Source: Antarcticibacterium flavum (lineage in GTDB: Bacteria; Bacteroidota; Bacteroidia; Flavobacteriales; Flavobacteriaceae). Taken from it: 64,000 bases of DNA. A program made the translations under genes and the position numbers. Shown here piece after piece: positions 44,022 through 53,345 of the stretch (its first letter is position 1; every line of letters begins with the position of its first letter). A model generated the notes under the pieces. That model had not been told where the DNA came from. It saw only the letters and a program-made list of their open reading frames with translations, and did not search any database. The stretch is from NCBI RefSeq assembly GCF_006159205.1, contig NZ_CP040812.1:2976001-3040000 (forward strand), given 5' to 3'.

Positions 44022-47000
44022 ATGGAGATGATACACACCTATAAAATAACCGGCATGACCTGTAACGGCTGCCGCAGTCATGTAGAAAAAGTTTTGAATG
44101 AAGTGGATGGTGTTTCCAATGCTTCGGTAGATCTTGAAAAAGCGGAAGCTACCATTGAAATGGAACGTCATATTGAAATTAGCACATTTCAGGAGGCCTT
44201 AAAAGGTTCGAACTACAGTATTTCTGAACCTTCGGTAGCGCATAGCAAAGGAGGAAAAATGAAGCATACCTATGCCGTACACGGGATGACCTGCAACGGC
44301 TGCCGTAGTCATGTAGAAAAAGTTTTAAGTGAAGTTGAAGGGGTAACCAATGCTTCCGTAAGCCTCGAAAAAGCTGAAGCCACTATTGAAATGGAAAATC
44401 ATATAAAGATTGAAAAATTTCAGGAGGCTTTAGAAAATTCCAGTTATAAAATTTCAGAACCTGCTGAAGAAGATCACAAAATAAAAACGATGATTCACAC
44501 TTATACGGTTCACGGGATGACCTGTAATGGTTGTCGAAGTCATGTGGAAAAAGTTTTAAATGAAGTCAAAGGGGTAACAAAGGCATCGGTTGATCTAAAT
44601 AGCGCCAAAGCTACCATTGAAATGGAACGTCATATTGAAATTAACACATTTCAGGAGGCCTTAAAAGGTTCGAACTACAGTATTTCTGAACCTTCGGAAG
44701 GGCATAGCAATGGAGGAAAAATGCAACACACCTATGCCGTTCATGGAATGACCTGCAACGGCTGCCGAACCCATGTGGAAAAAACTCTAAGTGAAGTTGA
44801 AGGGGTCACCAAAGCAACTGTAGATCTTAAGAAGGAAGAGGCAGTGATTGAAATGGAAAAACATATTCCTCTGGAAAGTCTTCAGAAAAAACTTCAAGAG
44901 GACGGAGGTACGTATTCAATTACAATGCCTGGAGAAAAACCTAAAGGGTCATCTAAAAAGAAAGCAGAAAAAACCAAGGGAGGGTCAGGAGCCTTTTACT
45001 GCCCTATGCATTGCGAAGGGGAAAAGACTTACGATAAACCAGGGGATTGTCCCGTATGTGGTATGGACCTGGTAGAAGCTCCATCTGCCACCAGAATTCC
45101 CCAAAAATTCACATGTCCTATGCATCCCGAAATTGTAGAAGATGAAATGGGCTCCTGTCCCATTTGCGGGATGGATTTGGTCCCTCTGGAGGGTGGTGTA
45201 GATGAAGAAGAAGATAAGACTTACAAAAAGCTATTGCGAAAATTTTGGGTGGCAACGGCCTTTACTGTTCCCATTCTTATCATTGCAATGTCTGAAGAAA
45301 TTTTTTCAAGTAATCCGTTACTTGAAGTAATGGACTGGGAGTACTGGAACTGGGTTCAGCTGGCCTTGTCTATTCCGGTTATCTTTTATGCCACCTGGAT
45401 GTTTTTTGAGCGCGCCTACAGGTCAATTAAAACCTGGAACCTTAATATGTTTACTCTTATAGGGATTGGTGTTGGAGTGGCCTGGCTTTTTAGTGTGGCA
45501 GCAATGCTTTTTCCCGATGTTTTGCCTGCGCAGTTTAAAACAGATCAGGGGACGGTTTATGTATACTATGAAGTTGCCACTATTATTCTTACGCTGGTAT
45601 TGTTGGGCCAGGTCCTGGAGGCTCGAGCCCACAGCAAAACAAATTCAGCGATTAAGGAACTTTTAAAACTTGCACCCAGTAAGGCAACAAAGATCATTGA
45701 TGGCAAGGAAAAGATAGTTGCCATAGACAGTATAGAAAAAGGCGATTTACTGCGGGTGAAACCGGGAGAAAAAATTCCTGTAGATGGCAGTATACAAGAA
45801 GGGGAAAGTAATATTGATGAGTCCATGATTACAGGTGAACCTATTCCCGTAGATAAAACCGTGGGGGATAAGGTGAGCTCCGGAACCATAAATGGTAATA
45901 AAACTTTTATAATGGTGGCGGAAAAAGTGGGGTCCGAGACCCTGCTCTCCCAAATAATTGAAATGGTAAAATCTGCCAGCAGGTCGAGGGCCCCAATCCA
46001 AAAATTGGCTGACAAGATCTCAGGATATTTTGTCCCGATAGTAGTTGTGGTTTCGGTTCTCACCTTTATTATCTGGGCGATCTTTGGTCCGGACCCTGCA
46101 TATGTTTATGCCCTTGTAAATGCCATTGCCGTTTTAATTATCGCTTGTCCCTGCGCATTAGGTCTCGCTACTCCTATGTCTATTATGGTTGGTGTTGGTA
46201 AGGGAGCTCAAAGCGGAGTGTTGATCAAAAATGCGGAATCTCTTGAAAGATTTGATAAAATTGATATTGTAATTATTGATAAAACAGGTACCGTGACTGA
46301 AGGAAAACCTTCGGTAGAAAAAGTAGTAAGCGCTTCTTCCGGTTATTCTGAGGAAGATATTTTGGAGAAAATAGCTTCACTTAACAGCAGTAGTGAACAT
46401 CCATTGGCAGAGGCAACTCTTCGTTATGCCGAAGAAAAGAATGTGCAGGTGAAACCTGTTTCTAATTTTAATTCAGTTACAGGAAAAGGTGTGATGGCCG
46501 AACTTAACGGAAGTAAACTGGCTCTTGGTAATTCTAAAATGATGGAGCAGGTAAATGCAAAAATTTCACCTGACCTGGAACAACAGGTTATAACAGAGCA
46601 GAAAAAGGGAAAAACAGTGTCTTATCTTTCGGAAGGGGGAAATGCTATTGGTTTTGTGGTGATCTATGATAAGATAAAGGAGTCAAGTAAGGAGGCAATA
46701 AAAGAACTGCATGAACTGGGATTAAAGGTGTTTATGTTAACCGGAGATAATAAAGAGACGGCCAAAGCTGTGAGTGAGACTTTAAATTTGGACGGTTTTA
46801 AGGCCCAAATGCTTCCCGAAGATAAACTTAAGGAAGTGGAACGGCTACAACAGGAAGGAAAAAAAGTTGCGATGGCCGGCGATGGAATTAATGATGCCCC
46901 CGCCCTTGCAAAAGCTGACGTTGGTATAGCTATGGGTACCGGGACCGACGTAGCCATTGAGAGTGCGGGAATAACTTTAGTAAAGGGAGATCTGTTGGGA

Positions 47001-47222
47001 ATTGCAAAAGCCAGGAATTTAAGTTATAAGGTGATGAGGAATATAAAGCAAAATTTATTCTTTGCCTTTATTTATAACACCCTGGGAATTCCAATTGCTG
47101 CAGGTCTGCTTTACCCGTTTTTCGGAATATTGCTGTCCCCAATGATAGCAGCACTGGCTATGAGCCTTAGCTCCGTTTCAGTTATTGCTAATGCCTTGAG
47201 GTTGAGAACCGCTAAGATCTAA
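44022..47222 (+). CDS. copA: CopA copper P-type ATPase with four HMA and two metal-binding domains
   Basis: The 1066-aa pump starts with four HMA domains (about residues 1-75, 80-150, 155-225, 230-305), each with GMTCNGCR(S/T)HVEK. Two short heavy-metal-binding motifs follow ([40 protein letters not shown]). The membrane core has CPC in [14 protein letters not shown], so it is a P1B-1 Cu(I) exporter, with [29 protein letters not shown] and [13 protein letters not shown]. Bacterial CopA usually has one or two HMA domains. HMA1 and HMA3 share a ~114-nt near-identical block, showing recent duplication of a two-domain unit. Confidence 0.95.
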   Translation: MEMIHTYKITGMTCNGCRSHVEKVLNEVDGVSNASVDLEKAEATIEMERHIEISTFQEALKGSNYSISEPSVAHSKGGKMKHTYAVHGMTCNGCRSHVEKVLSEVEGVTNASVSLEKAEATIEMENHIKIEKFQEALENSSYKISEPAEEDHKIKTMIHTYTVHGMTCNGCRSHVEKVLNEVKGVTKASVDLNSAKATIEMERHIEINTFQEALKGSNYSISEPSEGHSNGGKMQHTYAVHGMTCNGCRTHVEKTLSEVEGVTKATVDLKKEEAVIEMEKHIPLESLQKKLQEDGGTYSITMPGEKPKGSSKKKAEKTKGGSGAFYCPMHCEGEKTYDKPGDCPVCGMDLVEAPSATRIPQKFTCPMHPEIVEDEMGSCPICGMDLVPLEGGVDEEEDKTYKKLLRKFWVATAFTVPILIIAMSEEIFSSNPLLEVMDWEYWNWVQLALSIPVIFYATWMFFERAYRSIKTWNLNMFTLIGIGVGVAWLFSVAAMLFPDVLPAQFKTDQGTVYVYYEVATIILTLVLLGQVLEARAHSKTNSAIKELLKLAPSKATKIIDGKEKIVAIDSIEKGDLLRVKPGEKIPVDGSIQEGESNIDESMITGEPIPVDKTVGDKVSSGTINGNKTFIMVAEKVGSETLLSQIIEMVKSASRSRAPIQKLADKISGYFVPIVVVVSVLTFIIWAIFGPDPAYVYALVNAIAVLIIACPCALGLATPMSIMVGVGKGAQSGVLIKNAESLERFDKIDIVIIDKTGTVTEGKPSVEKVVSASSGYSEEDILEKIASLNSSSEHPLAEATLRYAEEKNVQVKPVSNFNSVTGKGVMAELNGSKLALGNSKMMEQVNAKISPDLEQQVITEQKKGKTVSYLSEGGNAIGFVVIYDKIKESSKEAIKELHELGLKVFMLTGDNKETAKAVSETLNLDGFKAQMLPEDKLKEVERLQQEGKKVAMAGDGINDAPALAKADVGIAMGTGTDVAIESAGITLVKGDLLGIAKARNLSYKVMRNIKQNLFFAFIYNTLGIPIAAGLLYPFFGILLSPMIAALAMSLSSVSVIANALRLRTAKI
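44148..44261 (+). repeat. Direct repeat inside copA (copy 1; copy 2 at 44610-44723)
   Basis: The two 114-nt blocks, 462 nt apart, differ at only a handful of positions. Each covers the end of an HMA domain ([27 protein letters not shown]) and the linker. The 462-nt period equals two HMA units, so a pair of domains was duplicated or converted recently. Confidence 0.85.
44610..44723 (+). repeat. Direct repeat inside copA (copy 2)
   Basis: Second copy of the block at 44148-44261, in the third HMA domain. Copies in HMA2 and HMA4 are much more diverged. Confidence 0.85.
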
Positions 47223-47333
47223 TTGTTAGAAAAGGGAAAAGATTTGGTTTGTTAAATTTGAAATTATTATAATTGCTGCTGCATCGTTCGTTTGGATAGT
47301 GTCCACAACTTTGTTAATGCAGATTAATATTAA

Positions 47334-47741
47334 ATGATACCAAAAATGGAAAATTCGACAGTGACATCTATAGGAGTCCTATGCGCTGTTATTGGAGCGA
47401 TTATAATTGCCTTATCTGCGACCTTGGCGCAAGGGATAGTTGGAGTGGCATTAATATTCCTTTCGTGGTATTTTCTTAAGATTTCCAGAAGGAATAAAAA
47501 TTTTACTCTCCCTGGTAAAAGGGCGATTTTACTAATGAAGGATTCAAAGATTTTCCAGGAAAACCTAAGCAAGGTTAACCTTACAGAAAAAGATCTTAGG
47601 ATGAAAATTCAGAAACTCAATTTGCCTGCAGAGAATAAAATATTGGCAGTAGTTTGGGAACGAACAGGGGAGTTGTCAGTCCTTCATTCAGATAAAGAAA
47701 CCGAAGTTGATGAACAGATCCTTGAAGGAGTAGAGCGGTAG
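47334..47741 (+). CDS. YetF/DUF421 C-terminal-like small membrane protein
   Basis: The 135-aa protein has two membrane segments at the N-terminus (VTSIGVLCAVIGAIIIALSA; GIVGVALIFLSWYFLKISRR) and a soluble domain: LPGKRAILLMKDSKIFQENL, LTEKDLRMKIQKLNLPAENK, ILAVVWERTGELSVLHSD. The last part resembles the C-terminal domain of YetF/DUF421 proteins (L-R-x-x-x-x-x-L ... A-x-x-E-x-x-G-x-L-S-V). Only two helices are present instead of the usual three. Function unknown. It follows copA by 111 nt. Confidence 0.6.
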   Translation: MIPKMENSTVTSIGVLCAVIGAIIIALSATLAQGIVGVALIFLSWYFLKISRRNKNFTLPGKRAILLMKDSKIFQENLSKVNLTEKDLRMKIQKLNLPAENKILAVVWERTGELSVLHSDKETEVDEQILEGVER

Positions 47742-47743
47742 AG

Positions 47744-47759
47744 AAAAGGAGGAATATCG
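47744..47759 (+). promoter_or_regulatory. Strong Shine-Dalgarno site
   Basis: AAGGAGG (47746-47752) lies 6 nt before GTG 47759. Such a perfect site is unusual in Bacteroidota and supports the GTG start of the following small gene. Confidence 0.6.
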
Positions 47760-47974
47760 TGGAGAAAAATAGAATTGAAGAATATATGAACTCTGTAAGA
47801 GATCTTCTTGATCTCCATTTACAAAAAGAGGATTTCCTAAAAAAGATTATCGAAGGGTACGGGAATTATAGAGTAGCAATTTATCTTGACAAGATTGGGG
47901 AATTAAATCGTATAATTGAAAAAGGGCGCATCCAATTGGATGAACTGGAACAAGAGATAAAACGGCAGAAATAA
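47759..47974 (+). CDS. Small helical cytosolic protein, 71 aa
   Basis: GTG start chosen because of the AAGGAGG site 6 nt upstream. The product is charged and predicted all-helical (DLLDLHLQKEDFLKKIIEGY, LNRIIEKGRIQLDELEQEIK), possibly a coiled coil. No signal peptide or motif. It is 17 nt downstream of the YetF-like gene, so co-transcribed. Family unknown. Confidence 0.55.
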   Translation: MEKNRIEEYMNSVRDLLDLHLQKEDFLKKIIEGYGNYRVAIYLDKIGELNRIIEKGRIQLDELEQEIKRQK

Positions 47975-48003
47975 AACAAACCTGAAAGTTATGAGCAGTC
48001 ACT

Positions 48004-48396
48004 TTGAAAGAGAAAAACTTCCCAGGTATATCTAGAGTTGAGAGGATAAAACACCGACCATATGAGGAGGACGTAATCTCTATACTAAGTATTATAAGAG
48101 AACCTGACATGTCCCGCGGGAGATTTTTAGCCACTAAGGCTTTTTGGGAGGAGAAAATTTCTTTAGCTGGGAAATACTCACCTGGTAGCTACTCTACCTA
48201 TGATATCAGGAAAGGAGCGGGATATTCATTAATCTTGGTTGACGATTGGGAAGAGGAGGTTTACGTGGTAGAGAGTTCGATGGAGGGCTTAGCAGATGCT
48301 CTTGATGAACAAAGGAAGGAAGAAAGACGAATTTTTGAGAAATTAGGAATTAATTTTCCGGAGGAAATCGACGAAATATTTCATCTGAGGTTATAA
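48004..48396 (+). CDS. Hypothetical protein, 130 aa
   Basis: The frame begins at TTG 48004 (MKEKNFPGISRVERIKHRPY); no ATG is nearby in frame, so the start is uncertain. The product is soluble, with SLAGKYSPGSYSTYDIRKGA, a LILVDDWEEEVYVVESSMEG stretch and an acidic end. No recognised family. It is the last plus-strand gene before the convergent ion channel gene and belongs to the small-gene cluster after copA. Confidence 0.5.
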   Translation: MKEKNFPGISRVERIKHRPYEEDVISILSIIREPDMSRGRFLATKAFWEEKISLAGKYSPGSYSTYDIRKGAGYSLILVDDWEEEVYVVESSMEGLADALDEQRKEERRIFEKLGINFPEEIDEIFHLRL

Positions 48397-48447
48397 AACC
48401 TTTAGCGTATTACTTTCTGTTGGACTCTTAATTTACTTTACCCCGAT

Positions 48448-48468
48448 TTCTGAGAGCTCCTCTCAGAA
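48448..48468. other. Perfect 9-bp hairpin in convergent spacer
   Basis: TTCTGAGAG (48448-48456), CTC loop, CTCTCAGAA (48460-48468), without a T-run on either side. It lies between the convergent genes ending at 48396 and 48670 and may be a processing or weak termination site. Confidence 0.4.
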
Positions 48469-48669
48469 TGAATAGCAAAAGATATTCCCCTTGAATAGAA
48501 GAAGAATTATTCTAATAAAGGCTGTGTTTTTTAAAACTGCTAATCCTTCAGCTTATAAATAAATTTGTGTGGACGAATGGAACGATTGCCGAGAAACTCT
48601 TGGTAAGAATCCATATAATATTTCTAATTTGAAATATATCTTCTAGAAGTGCGGCTTTGGTACTAAAAT

Positions 48670-49632
48670 TTAAACCACATCCTCCCACCCAAAACCTTCA
48701 CTTTTTAGCAATCTTTGAAGGATTTTTCTCCTGCTTTCCAAGTCGGTATTCTGCTGTACCTTTTCTGAATAGTTAAAAAAAGAAGGATCAACAGAGTTTT
48801 TGATTTTAGGAAGGCTACTTGAAAATTTAGTATCCAAAGTTTGAATAAAATTAGTGAGAGCTGATCTTAAGGGCTTTAATTCCTGGTGAAGATTTTCAGC
48901 ATCGTCAGACCCTAAAAGAATTGAAAAAGCTTCATCAAGCCGGGCGAGGTTGAGACTTAAACAATTTTTTGCCTTTGCCTGCGTGTAAAAATGAACAACA
49001 GGATAGGCATGATGGTTAACGGCATGCCGGTCAACCATTTCTTGCAGGGCCAGGAACTGTTGATAAGTATAAGACGAATCTAATGATAAAAAATTATGTG
49101 CTATTTCCTCTGGATTCTTACCCAAATTGTAGATGCTCTTCACCAGAGTACGTTTTGTGACTACTGCAGAAGATACGGAAATAAAATAAGTCATTGAACT
49201 CGTAAAAAACACGAAGCCAAAAAAAGCGAAGAGACTTGTAACTATTTCGAAAACCCCGGAAACAGGTTTAAAATTTCCTATCCCAAGAGTTGACAGCGTA
49301 TAACCCGTGAAATATAACCTCTCCCAACCGTTGGCCACCCTTCCACTACTGTTAGTTATCATCTCTGGATTTGAAGAGTACAAAAGGAATAGCCCAAGCC
49401 AGGCTAAAATCACCCAAACAGATAAAATCATCAAATTCACAAAAAGTCCGTGGTAATTGTAGACTTTCCTACCCACCACCCTTACCGCGAACTGGATAAG
49501 CCTGTCGGAAAAAATAGAAACTCCATTAGCAATAAAACTCATTCCGCTGGCCGAGAGGGTGGTAAAAAAGAAATCATATATAACCAGAATTAAAATAATA
49601 ATTCCAGCTGCTAAGTATAGGGATTCGATCAT
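48670..49632 (-). CDS. Two-TM potassium-channel-like protein
   Basis: The 320-aa membrane protein has an N-terminal helix (YLAAGIIILILVIYDFFF), a further helix pair around the pore (MILSVWVILAWLGLFLLYSS; IVTSLFAFFGFVFFTSS) and a filter-like sequence YTLSTLGIGNFKP between them, similar to the T-x-G-x-G-D/N filter of Ion_trans_2 channels. The ~170-residue C-terminal cytosolic part is helical. Cation selectivity is inferred from the filter. It is on the same strand as the integrase and 178 nt downstream of it. Confidence 0.8.
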   Translation of the reverse strand: MIESLYLAAGIIILILVIYDFFFTTLSASGMSFIANGVSIFSDRLIQFAVRVVGRKVYNYHGLFVNLMILSVWVILAWLGLFLLYSSNPEMITNSSGRVANGWERLYFTGYTLSTLGIGNFKPVSGVFEIVTSLFAFFGFVFFTSSMTYFISVSSAVVTKRTLVKSIYNLGKNPEEIAHNFLSLDSSYTYQQFLALQEMVDRHAVNHHAYPVVHFYTQAKAKNCLSLNLARLDEAFSILLGSDDAENLHQELKPLRSALTNFIQTLDTKFSSSLPKIKNSVDPSFFNYSEKVQQNTDLESRRKILQRLLKSEGFGWEDVV

Positions 49633-49810
49633 ATTTTTAAACTTTTATAAAGAAGTTCTTATGCTTACGAAGTTAGGGTATTGGCAGGTGGTAGGATATT
49701 GTTTTTGTAGAAATTACTTTCGATATTTAGGGAATCGTTATAATCTGCTAGAAGGGTTTTTCAAATTATTTGTTGCAGTTCAGAAATTGCTGTTTGTGAA
49801 AAAAATCGGT

Positions 49811-51019
49811 TTATAAGTTGATTACTTTTTCCAGTGCGTCATCAGCATCTTGATGAATAAAGTTAGCTTGATAATTTATAGTAGTTGTAACAGAAGAATG
49901 ACGATATAATTTTTGTAGCATTTGTATAGGAATTTTATCGCCTGAAATGTTTCCAAAACTATGTCGTGCAATATGCATACTCATTTTCTTGCTTATACCT
50001 AGTTTTGCTGTTACCTTTTTCAAGTGTCTGTTAAGATTCCTTGTAATAGTTTGTGTTCTAACTGAAATTTCTTGGGAATCTCTTAAATCTGTTCCTCTGA
50101 GATAGTCGAAAATCAAATCATCATCCGTTAATTTATCCTGGCGATACCTTTCCAATATTACATTAGCTTTTTCAGAAGTTTTTAGAGAAAGGAGTTTACT
50201 GTTTTTGTTCATTCTATACATTAACCTTCCATCATTAAAATCAGACCACTTCAGCTTTAAAACATCACCCACTCTTATTCCCGCAAAATAAAAACTAATT
50301 AGCCATATATGAACTGCTTTTTGTTGAGCTTCGGTTAAATCAATGGCATTTTCTAATTTCTTAATCTCATTACTATTAAACCCGATTTTTTGGCTTTCGG
50401 GTATCTTTATTTGAACTTTTCCTTTTCCAAAAGGATATCTTCCTCTATCAATTATGGATTCAGAAATAGCAAGATTGTAAATGGTGCGTATTAAAATAAG
50501 GTAATTCACAACTGTTCGTGGAGAACGTTTTTTGTCGTGAAGTAAATAGGTTTCGAATTTTTTGAGCAGGGGCGGGTTAAGCTCATTAAATGAGAGTTCA
50601 TTTTTTTTAAGAAAATCTTTAAACTTTTTGAGCCTGCCGAGCTCAGTATCATATTGGTGATGTTTTTCTCTATTTTTCAAATTATCAAGGTGCATATTTG
50701 CTATGGCAAAAAAGTCTATTTTTTTTGTCTTTTTAATAGATTTTTTAATTGCTTTTACTGTTTGATAATCCTCATTGTTTTCAGCTTCGAAAACTTTTTT
50801 ATTAGCCTCAGCAACTTTTGTAACTAAAAAGTTATTGATAATGCTGGCGTAAGGATGGGATTTTCTAACGCATCTATTTTTCTCATCCCAGTACTTTTCC
50901 TCTAAATACTGCCCAGTTCCAAGATAGGAGCTCTTTCTATCTTTAGTAATCCTGATTGCTATTGGATATTTGCCTTCAGGATTCTTTTTTCTGCGAAGTA
51001 CTGCTTTAACTGTTGCCAT
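49811..51019 (-). CDS. int: Tyrosine-type site-specific integrase
   Basis: The 402-aa recombinase has an N-terminal Arm-type DNA-binding domain (KYPIAIRITKDRKSSYLGTG), a SAM-like core-binding domain (FKDFLKKNELSFNELNPPLL) and the catalytic domain with FAGIRVGDVLKLKWSD (Arg), ISKKMSMHIARHSFGN (H-x-x-R) and LYRHSSVTTTINYQ (His and nucleophile Tyr). This is the Bacteroidota phage-integrase type used by genomic islands and conjugative transposons. It lies just inside the tRNA-derived att fragment at 51180. All five catalytic residues appear present, so the element may still move. Confidence 0.93.
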   Translation of the reverse strand: MATVKAVLRRKKNPEGKYPIAIRITKDRKSSYLGTGQYLEEKYWDEKNRCVRKSHPYASIINNFLVTKVAEANKKVFEAENNEDYQTVKAIKKSIKKTKKIDFFAIANMHLDNLKNREKHHQYDTELGRLKKFKDFLKKNELSFNELNPPLLKKFETYLLHDKKRSPRTVVNYLILIRTIYNLAISESIIDRGRYPFGKGKVQIKIPESQKIGFNSNEIKKLENAIDLTEAQQKAVHIWLISFYFAGIRVGDVLKLKWSDFNDGRLMYRMNKNSKLLSLKTSEKANVILERYRQDKLTDDDLIFDYLRGTDLRDSQEISVRTQTITRNLNRHLKKVTAKLGISKKMSMHIARHSFGNISGDKIPIQMLQKLYRHSSVTTTINYQANFIHQDADDALEKVINL

Positions 51020-51179
51020 AATAAATGCTTAAGTTTATAAAGATAAATAAATTAGGTACAACATAGGTACAACATTTGTTGATTTTACTTGATATTATTT
51101 GGTTCTATACTATATTAAAAAAATATAAATCATTGAAAAACAAGCGGTTTGTGGAATATTAGTCTAGTAGGGCAAAAAA

Positions 51180-51221
51180 CTCATAACCCGAAGGTCACTG
51201 GTTCGAGTCCAGTTCCCGCTA
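51180..51221 (+). mobile_element. att site: 3' half of a CAU-anticodon tRNA
   Basis: The sequence equals a tRNA from the anticodon loop on: loop with CAT (51182-51184), 3' anticodon stem CCCGA, variable AGGTC, T-arm ACTGG-TTCGAGT-CCAGT (51197-51213), acceptor TCCCGCT (51214-51220) and discriminator A. The 5' half needed for folding is absent (upstream bases do not pair with the anticodon stem). This is the displaced 3' fragment typical of islands that integrate into a tRNA gene, here tRNA-Met or tRNA-Ile2. Confidence 0.8.
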
Positions 51222-51223
51222 CT

Positions 51224-51252
51224 AAGCCCCTCAGCAATGAGGGGCTTTTTTT
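51224..51252 (+). terminator. Rho-independent terminator (former tRNA terminator)
   Basis: AAGCCCCTCA / TGAGGGGCTT (51224-51247) followed by a T-run, directly behind the tRNA fragment. Confidence 0.85.
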
Positions 51253-51364
51253 ATGGGTATTGTCGACCGGTTGGCTCAAGTATGACACCGCGGTCACTGG
51301 ATTCTCCTGTTTATTTAAAGGAGTGGTGCAAATGGAAGAGCTTAATGTAAGATTTAAAAATCTT

Positions 51365-51805
51365 TTACTCCAGTGGTACTGCGAGCAATGGTATTTTTAG
51401 ATCATCTACCAGGTCCTTTTTCTTGTTCGATGTAAACAGGCTATAGAGGAGATTTTTTCTCTTATGACCGGCAACGACCAGATCAATATTTTTTTCATCA
51501 ACGATCTTCCTTATTGATTCTGTAACCGGCCCCTCGATCAATAAACCTTCGGCGTCTACATTATATTTCTCTACGATCCCACGGGCCCATTTTTTAATAG
51601 AAGCAGCCTCTTTTTTATTTTCCTCTGCTCTTTTATCGTATACAAACTGCGGTCCCGTCTCCCGCGCAAGAAAATCATGGGGGTTTCCCTGTGAAACGTG
51701 AATTATCCAGATCCTGGCATTTGTTAGTTCGGCAATATTAACCGCGTGCTTTGTAAGTTGTTCTGCATCCCTGGGGTCATCTACTGCTACTAGTATGTTT
51801 TTCAT
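51365..51805 (-). CDS. Universal stress protein, single domain
   Basis: The 146-aa protein has the UspA fold: MKNILVAVDDPRDAEQL start, IWIIHVSQ, a linker, IDLVVAGHKRKNLL and the closing IPLLAVPLE. The nucleotide-binding loop is atypical: AGHKRKNLLYS lacks the G-x-x-G glycines, which suggests the non-ATP-binding UspA type. It is the first chromosomal gene right of the island, read toward it, and not closely similar to the island Usp at 1192. Confidence 0.88.
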   Translation of the reverse strand: MKNILVAVDDPRDAEQLTKHAVNIAELTNARIWIIHVSQGNPHDFLARETGPQFVYDKRAEENKKEAASIKKWARGIVEKYNVDAEGLLIEGPVTESIRKIVDEKNIDLVVAGHKRKNLLYSLFTSNKKKDLVDDLKIPLLAVPLE

Positions 51806-52002
51806 ATCCTGAAGTTTCTTGTTTCAATTTAAGCAAAATATTACATTTACTGTCATAGGCAGAAGAAGGAAACAAAATGAATCTTTCAGATTAAATCCTA
51901 ATCCTGAGATTAGTCACCCATCTGCTCAGAAAAATTACATACCTTAATTGGTTCCTGTTTTTAACTCCTCATTACTTTATTACTATAAATGATTTTGAAA
52001 CA

Positions 52003-52566
52003 ATGAAAAGATCTGAAAAAGAGAAGATGCTCGCCGGCGAATTATATGATCCCCTTGATAAAGGGTTGGTTGAGGAAAGGCTTCGAACGAGGTTACTTCT
52101 TAAAGAATTAAATGATACCGGGGAGGACCAGCCACAAAAAAGAAAGGAAACGCTTATGAAATTATTGCCAGGGGCTGCTAAGGACCTGTGGTTGCAGCCA
52201 CCTTTTTATTGTGATTATGGCGCTAATATCATTACTGGAGAAAAGGTGTTCTTTAATTTCAATTGTGTGGTCCTGGATGTAATGCAGGTAAAGATTGGCA
52301 GCCGAAGTATGTTTGGTCCAAATGTGCAGATCTATACAGCAACCCATCCTCTTGATCATAATGAAAGATCATCTGGGGTAGAATATGCAAAACCTATCGA
52401 GATCGGGGAAGATGTGTGGGTTGGAGGGAGTGCTGTGATTTGTCCCGGGGTGAAGATAGGAGATCGCAGCGTAATTGGAGCGGGGAGTGTTGTCACCAAA
52501 GATATCCCGGCAGATGTTTTTGCTGCCGGCAACCCCTGCCGGGTCATCAGAAAGATCAGGGAATAA
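52003..52566 (+). CDS. maa: Maltose O-acetyltransferase-like enzyme
   Basis: The 187-aa protein opens with the Maa/NodL N-terminal helix (EKMLAGELYDPLDKGLVEER) and continues as a left-handed beta-helix: PPFYCDYGANIITGEKVFFN, IYTATHPLDHNERSSGVEYA with the catalytic His, GEDVWVGGSAVICPGVKIGD, and GAGSVVTKDIPADVFAAGNP. It moves acetyl groups from acetyl-CoA to a sugar. It stands alone, divergent from the Usp gene and convergent with the next gene. Confidence 0.92.
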   Translation: MKRSEKEKMLAGELYDPLDKGLVEERLRTRLLLKELNDTGEDQPQKRKETLMKLLPGAAKDLWLQPPFYCDYGANIITGEKVFFNFNCVVLDVMQVKIGSRSMFGPNVQIYTATHPLDHNERSSGVEYAKPIEIGEDVWVGGSAVICPGVKIGDRSVIGAGSVVTKDIPADVFAAGNPCRVIRKIRE

Positions 52567-52626
52567 CCCGATTGGTTGTCGTAAAAAGCCAGGTGAAGCT
52601 CAGCTAATTACTTTCTATATTATTAC

Positions 52627-53144
52627 CTACCCCTCATTTTTAAACCAACCGCTGTACATGATATAATTGCCGGCAGTTTTCTTCATATTTTCAACTTGTT
52701 CCGCAGTTAACTTCTTTATTTTCTTCGCGGGGATACCTGCATAAATATGTCCTGCTTCACAAATGGTATTTTCCAGGACCACTGCTCCTGCAGCGACAAT
52801 GCAATTTTCCTCAACCACAGCGTTATCCATTACAATGGCGCCCATTCCAATAAGCACATTGTCTTTTACAGTACAGCCGTGGACAATGGCCCTGTGGCCT
52901 ATAGATACGTTGCTTCCAATTCTTGTTGCTGCTTTTTCATAAGTGCAGTGGATCACCGCGCCGTCCTGAATATTAGTTTTGTTTCCAATCGTTATGGCAT
53001 TTACATCTCCCCTTATCACGGCGGTAAACCATACAGAGCATTCCTCCCCATTACTACATCTCCCACAATTGTTGCATTTTCAGCTATAAAGCAATTTTTT
53101 CCTACTTGAGGGCTTTTATCTTTTACAGAAAGAACTAAAGGCAT
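52627..53144 (-). pseudogene. Gamma-carbonic anhydrase family protein, frameshifted in a G-run
   Basis: On the minus strand ATG 53144 starts MPLVLSVKDKSPQVGKNCFI, AENATIVGDVVMG and then runs out of frame to a TGA. The next frame resumes EECSVWFTAVIRGDVNAITI, NKTNIQDGAVIHCTY, GHRAIVHGCTVKD, AGIPAKKIKKL to the end. Loss of one G (plus-strand C-run 53046-53049) explains the shift; restoring it gives a normal ~170-aa YrdA/CaiE-type beta-helix with the metal His residues. A sequencing error is possible, since the rest is perfectly conserved. Confidence 0.85.
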
Positions 53145-53345
53145 ATTACTAAGGTTTTATGTATGGGTATAAAAATAAAAAAATACAGTTGCCTTGTGGT
53201 AAAAACAAAGGAAATAAGAGCAAAAAATCTGAAGGGGTGGTTCTCCGGGAGGTTTTCGTTAATTATTGGCTAGTTTATTCTTAAAAGAGCCGCTTTTCCC
53301 ATCAAATTTTCAAATCTTTGACATACTATCCTGAAATTAATAAAA

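Larger units (their letters stand above)
1..51221. mobile_element. Right part of a copper-resistance genomic island integrated at a tRNA(CAU) gene
   Basis: The right end is defined by a tyrosine recombinase (49811-51019) lying just inside a displaced 3' half of a CAU tRNA (51180-51221). Everything to its left is dominated by copper handling, stress and accessory metabolic genes with several paralogous or decayed copies, whereas genes to the right look like ordinary chromosome. The left end and the intact tRNA expected there are outside the window. No conjugation, replication or partition genes are visible, so whether this is an ICE or a non-autonomous island cannot be decided here. Confidence 0.7.

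Noticed and set aside
45566..46063. 165-aa minus-strand frame inside copA
   Set aside because: It is a shadow of the highly biased copA coding sequence without its own features.
51143..51221. Complete tRNA starting at AGCGG near 51143
   Set aside because: Five bases could pair with the acceptor, but no D-arm or anticodon stem forms; only the 3' half from 51180 fits a tRNA.
51149..51400. 83-aa plus-strand frame over the tRNA fragment
   Set aside because: It reads through the tRNA half and its terminator and has no protein features.
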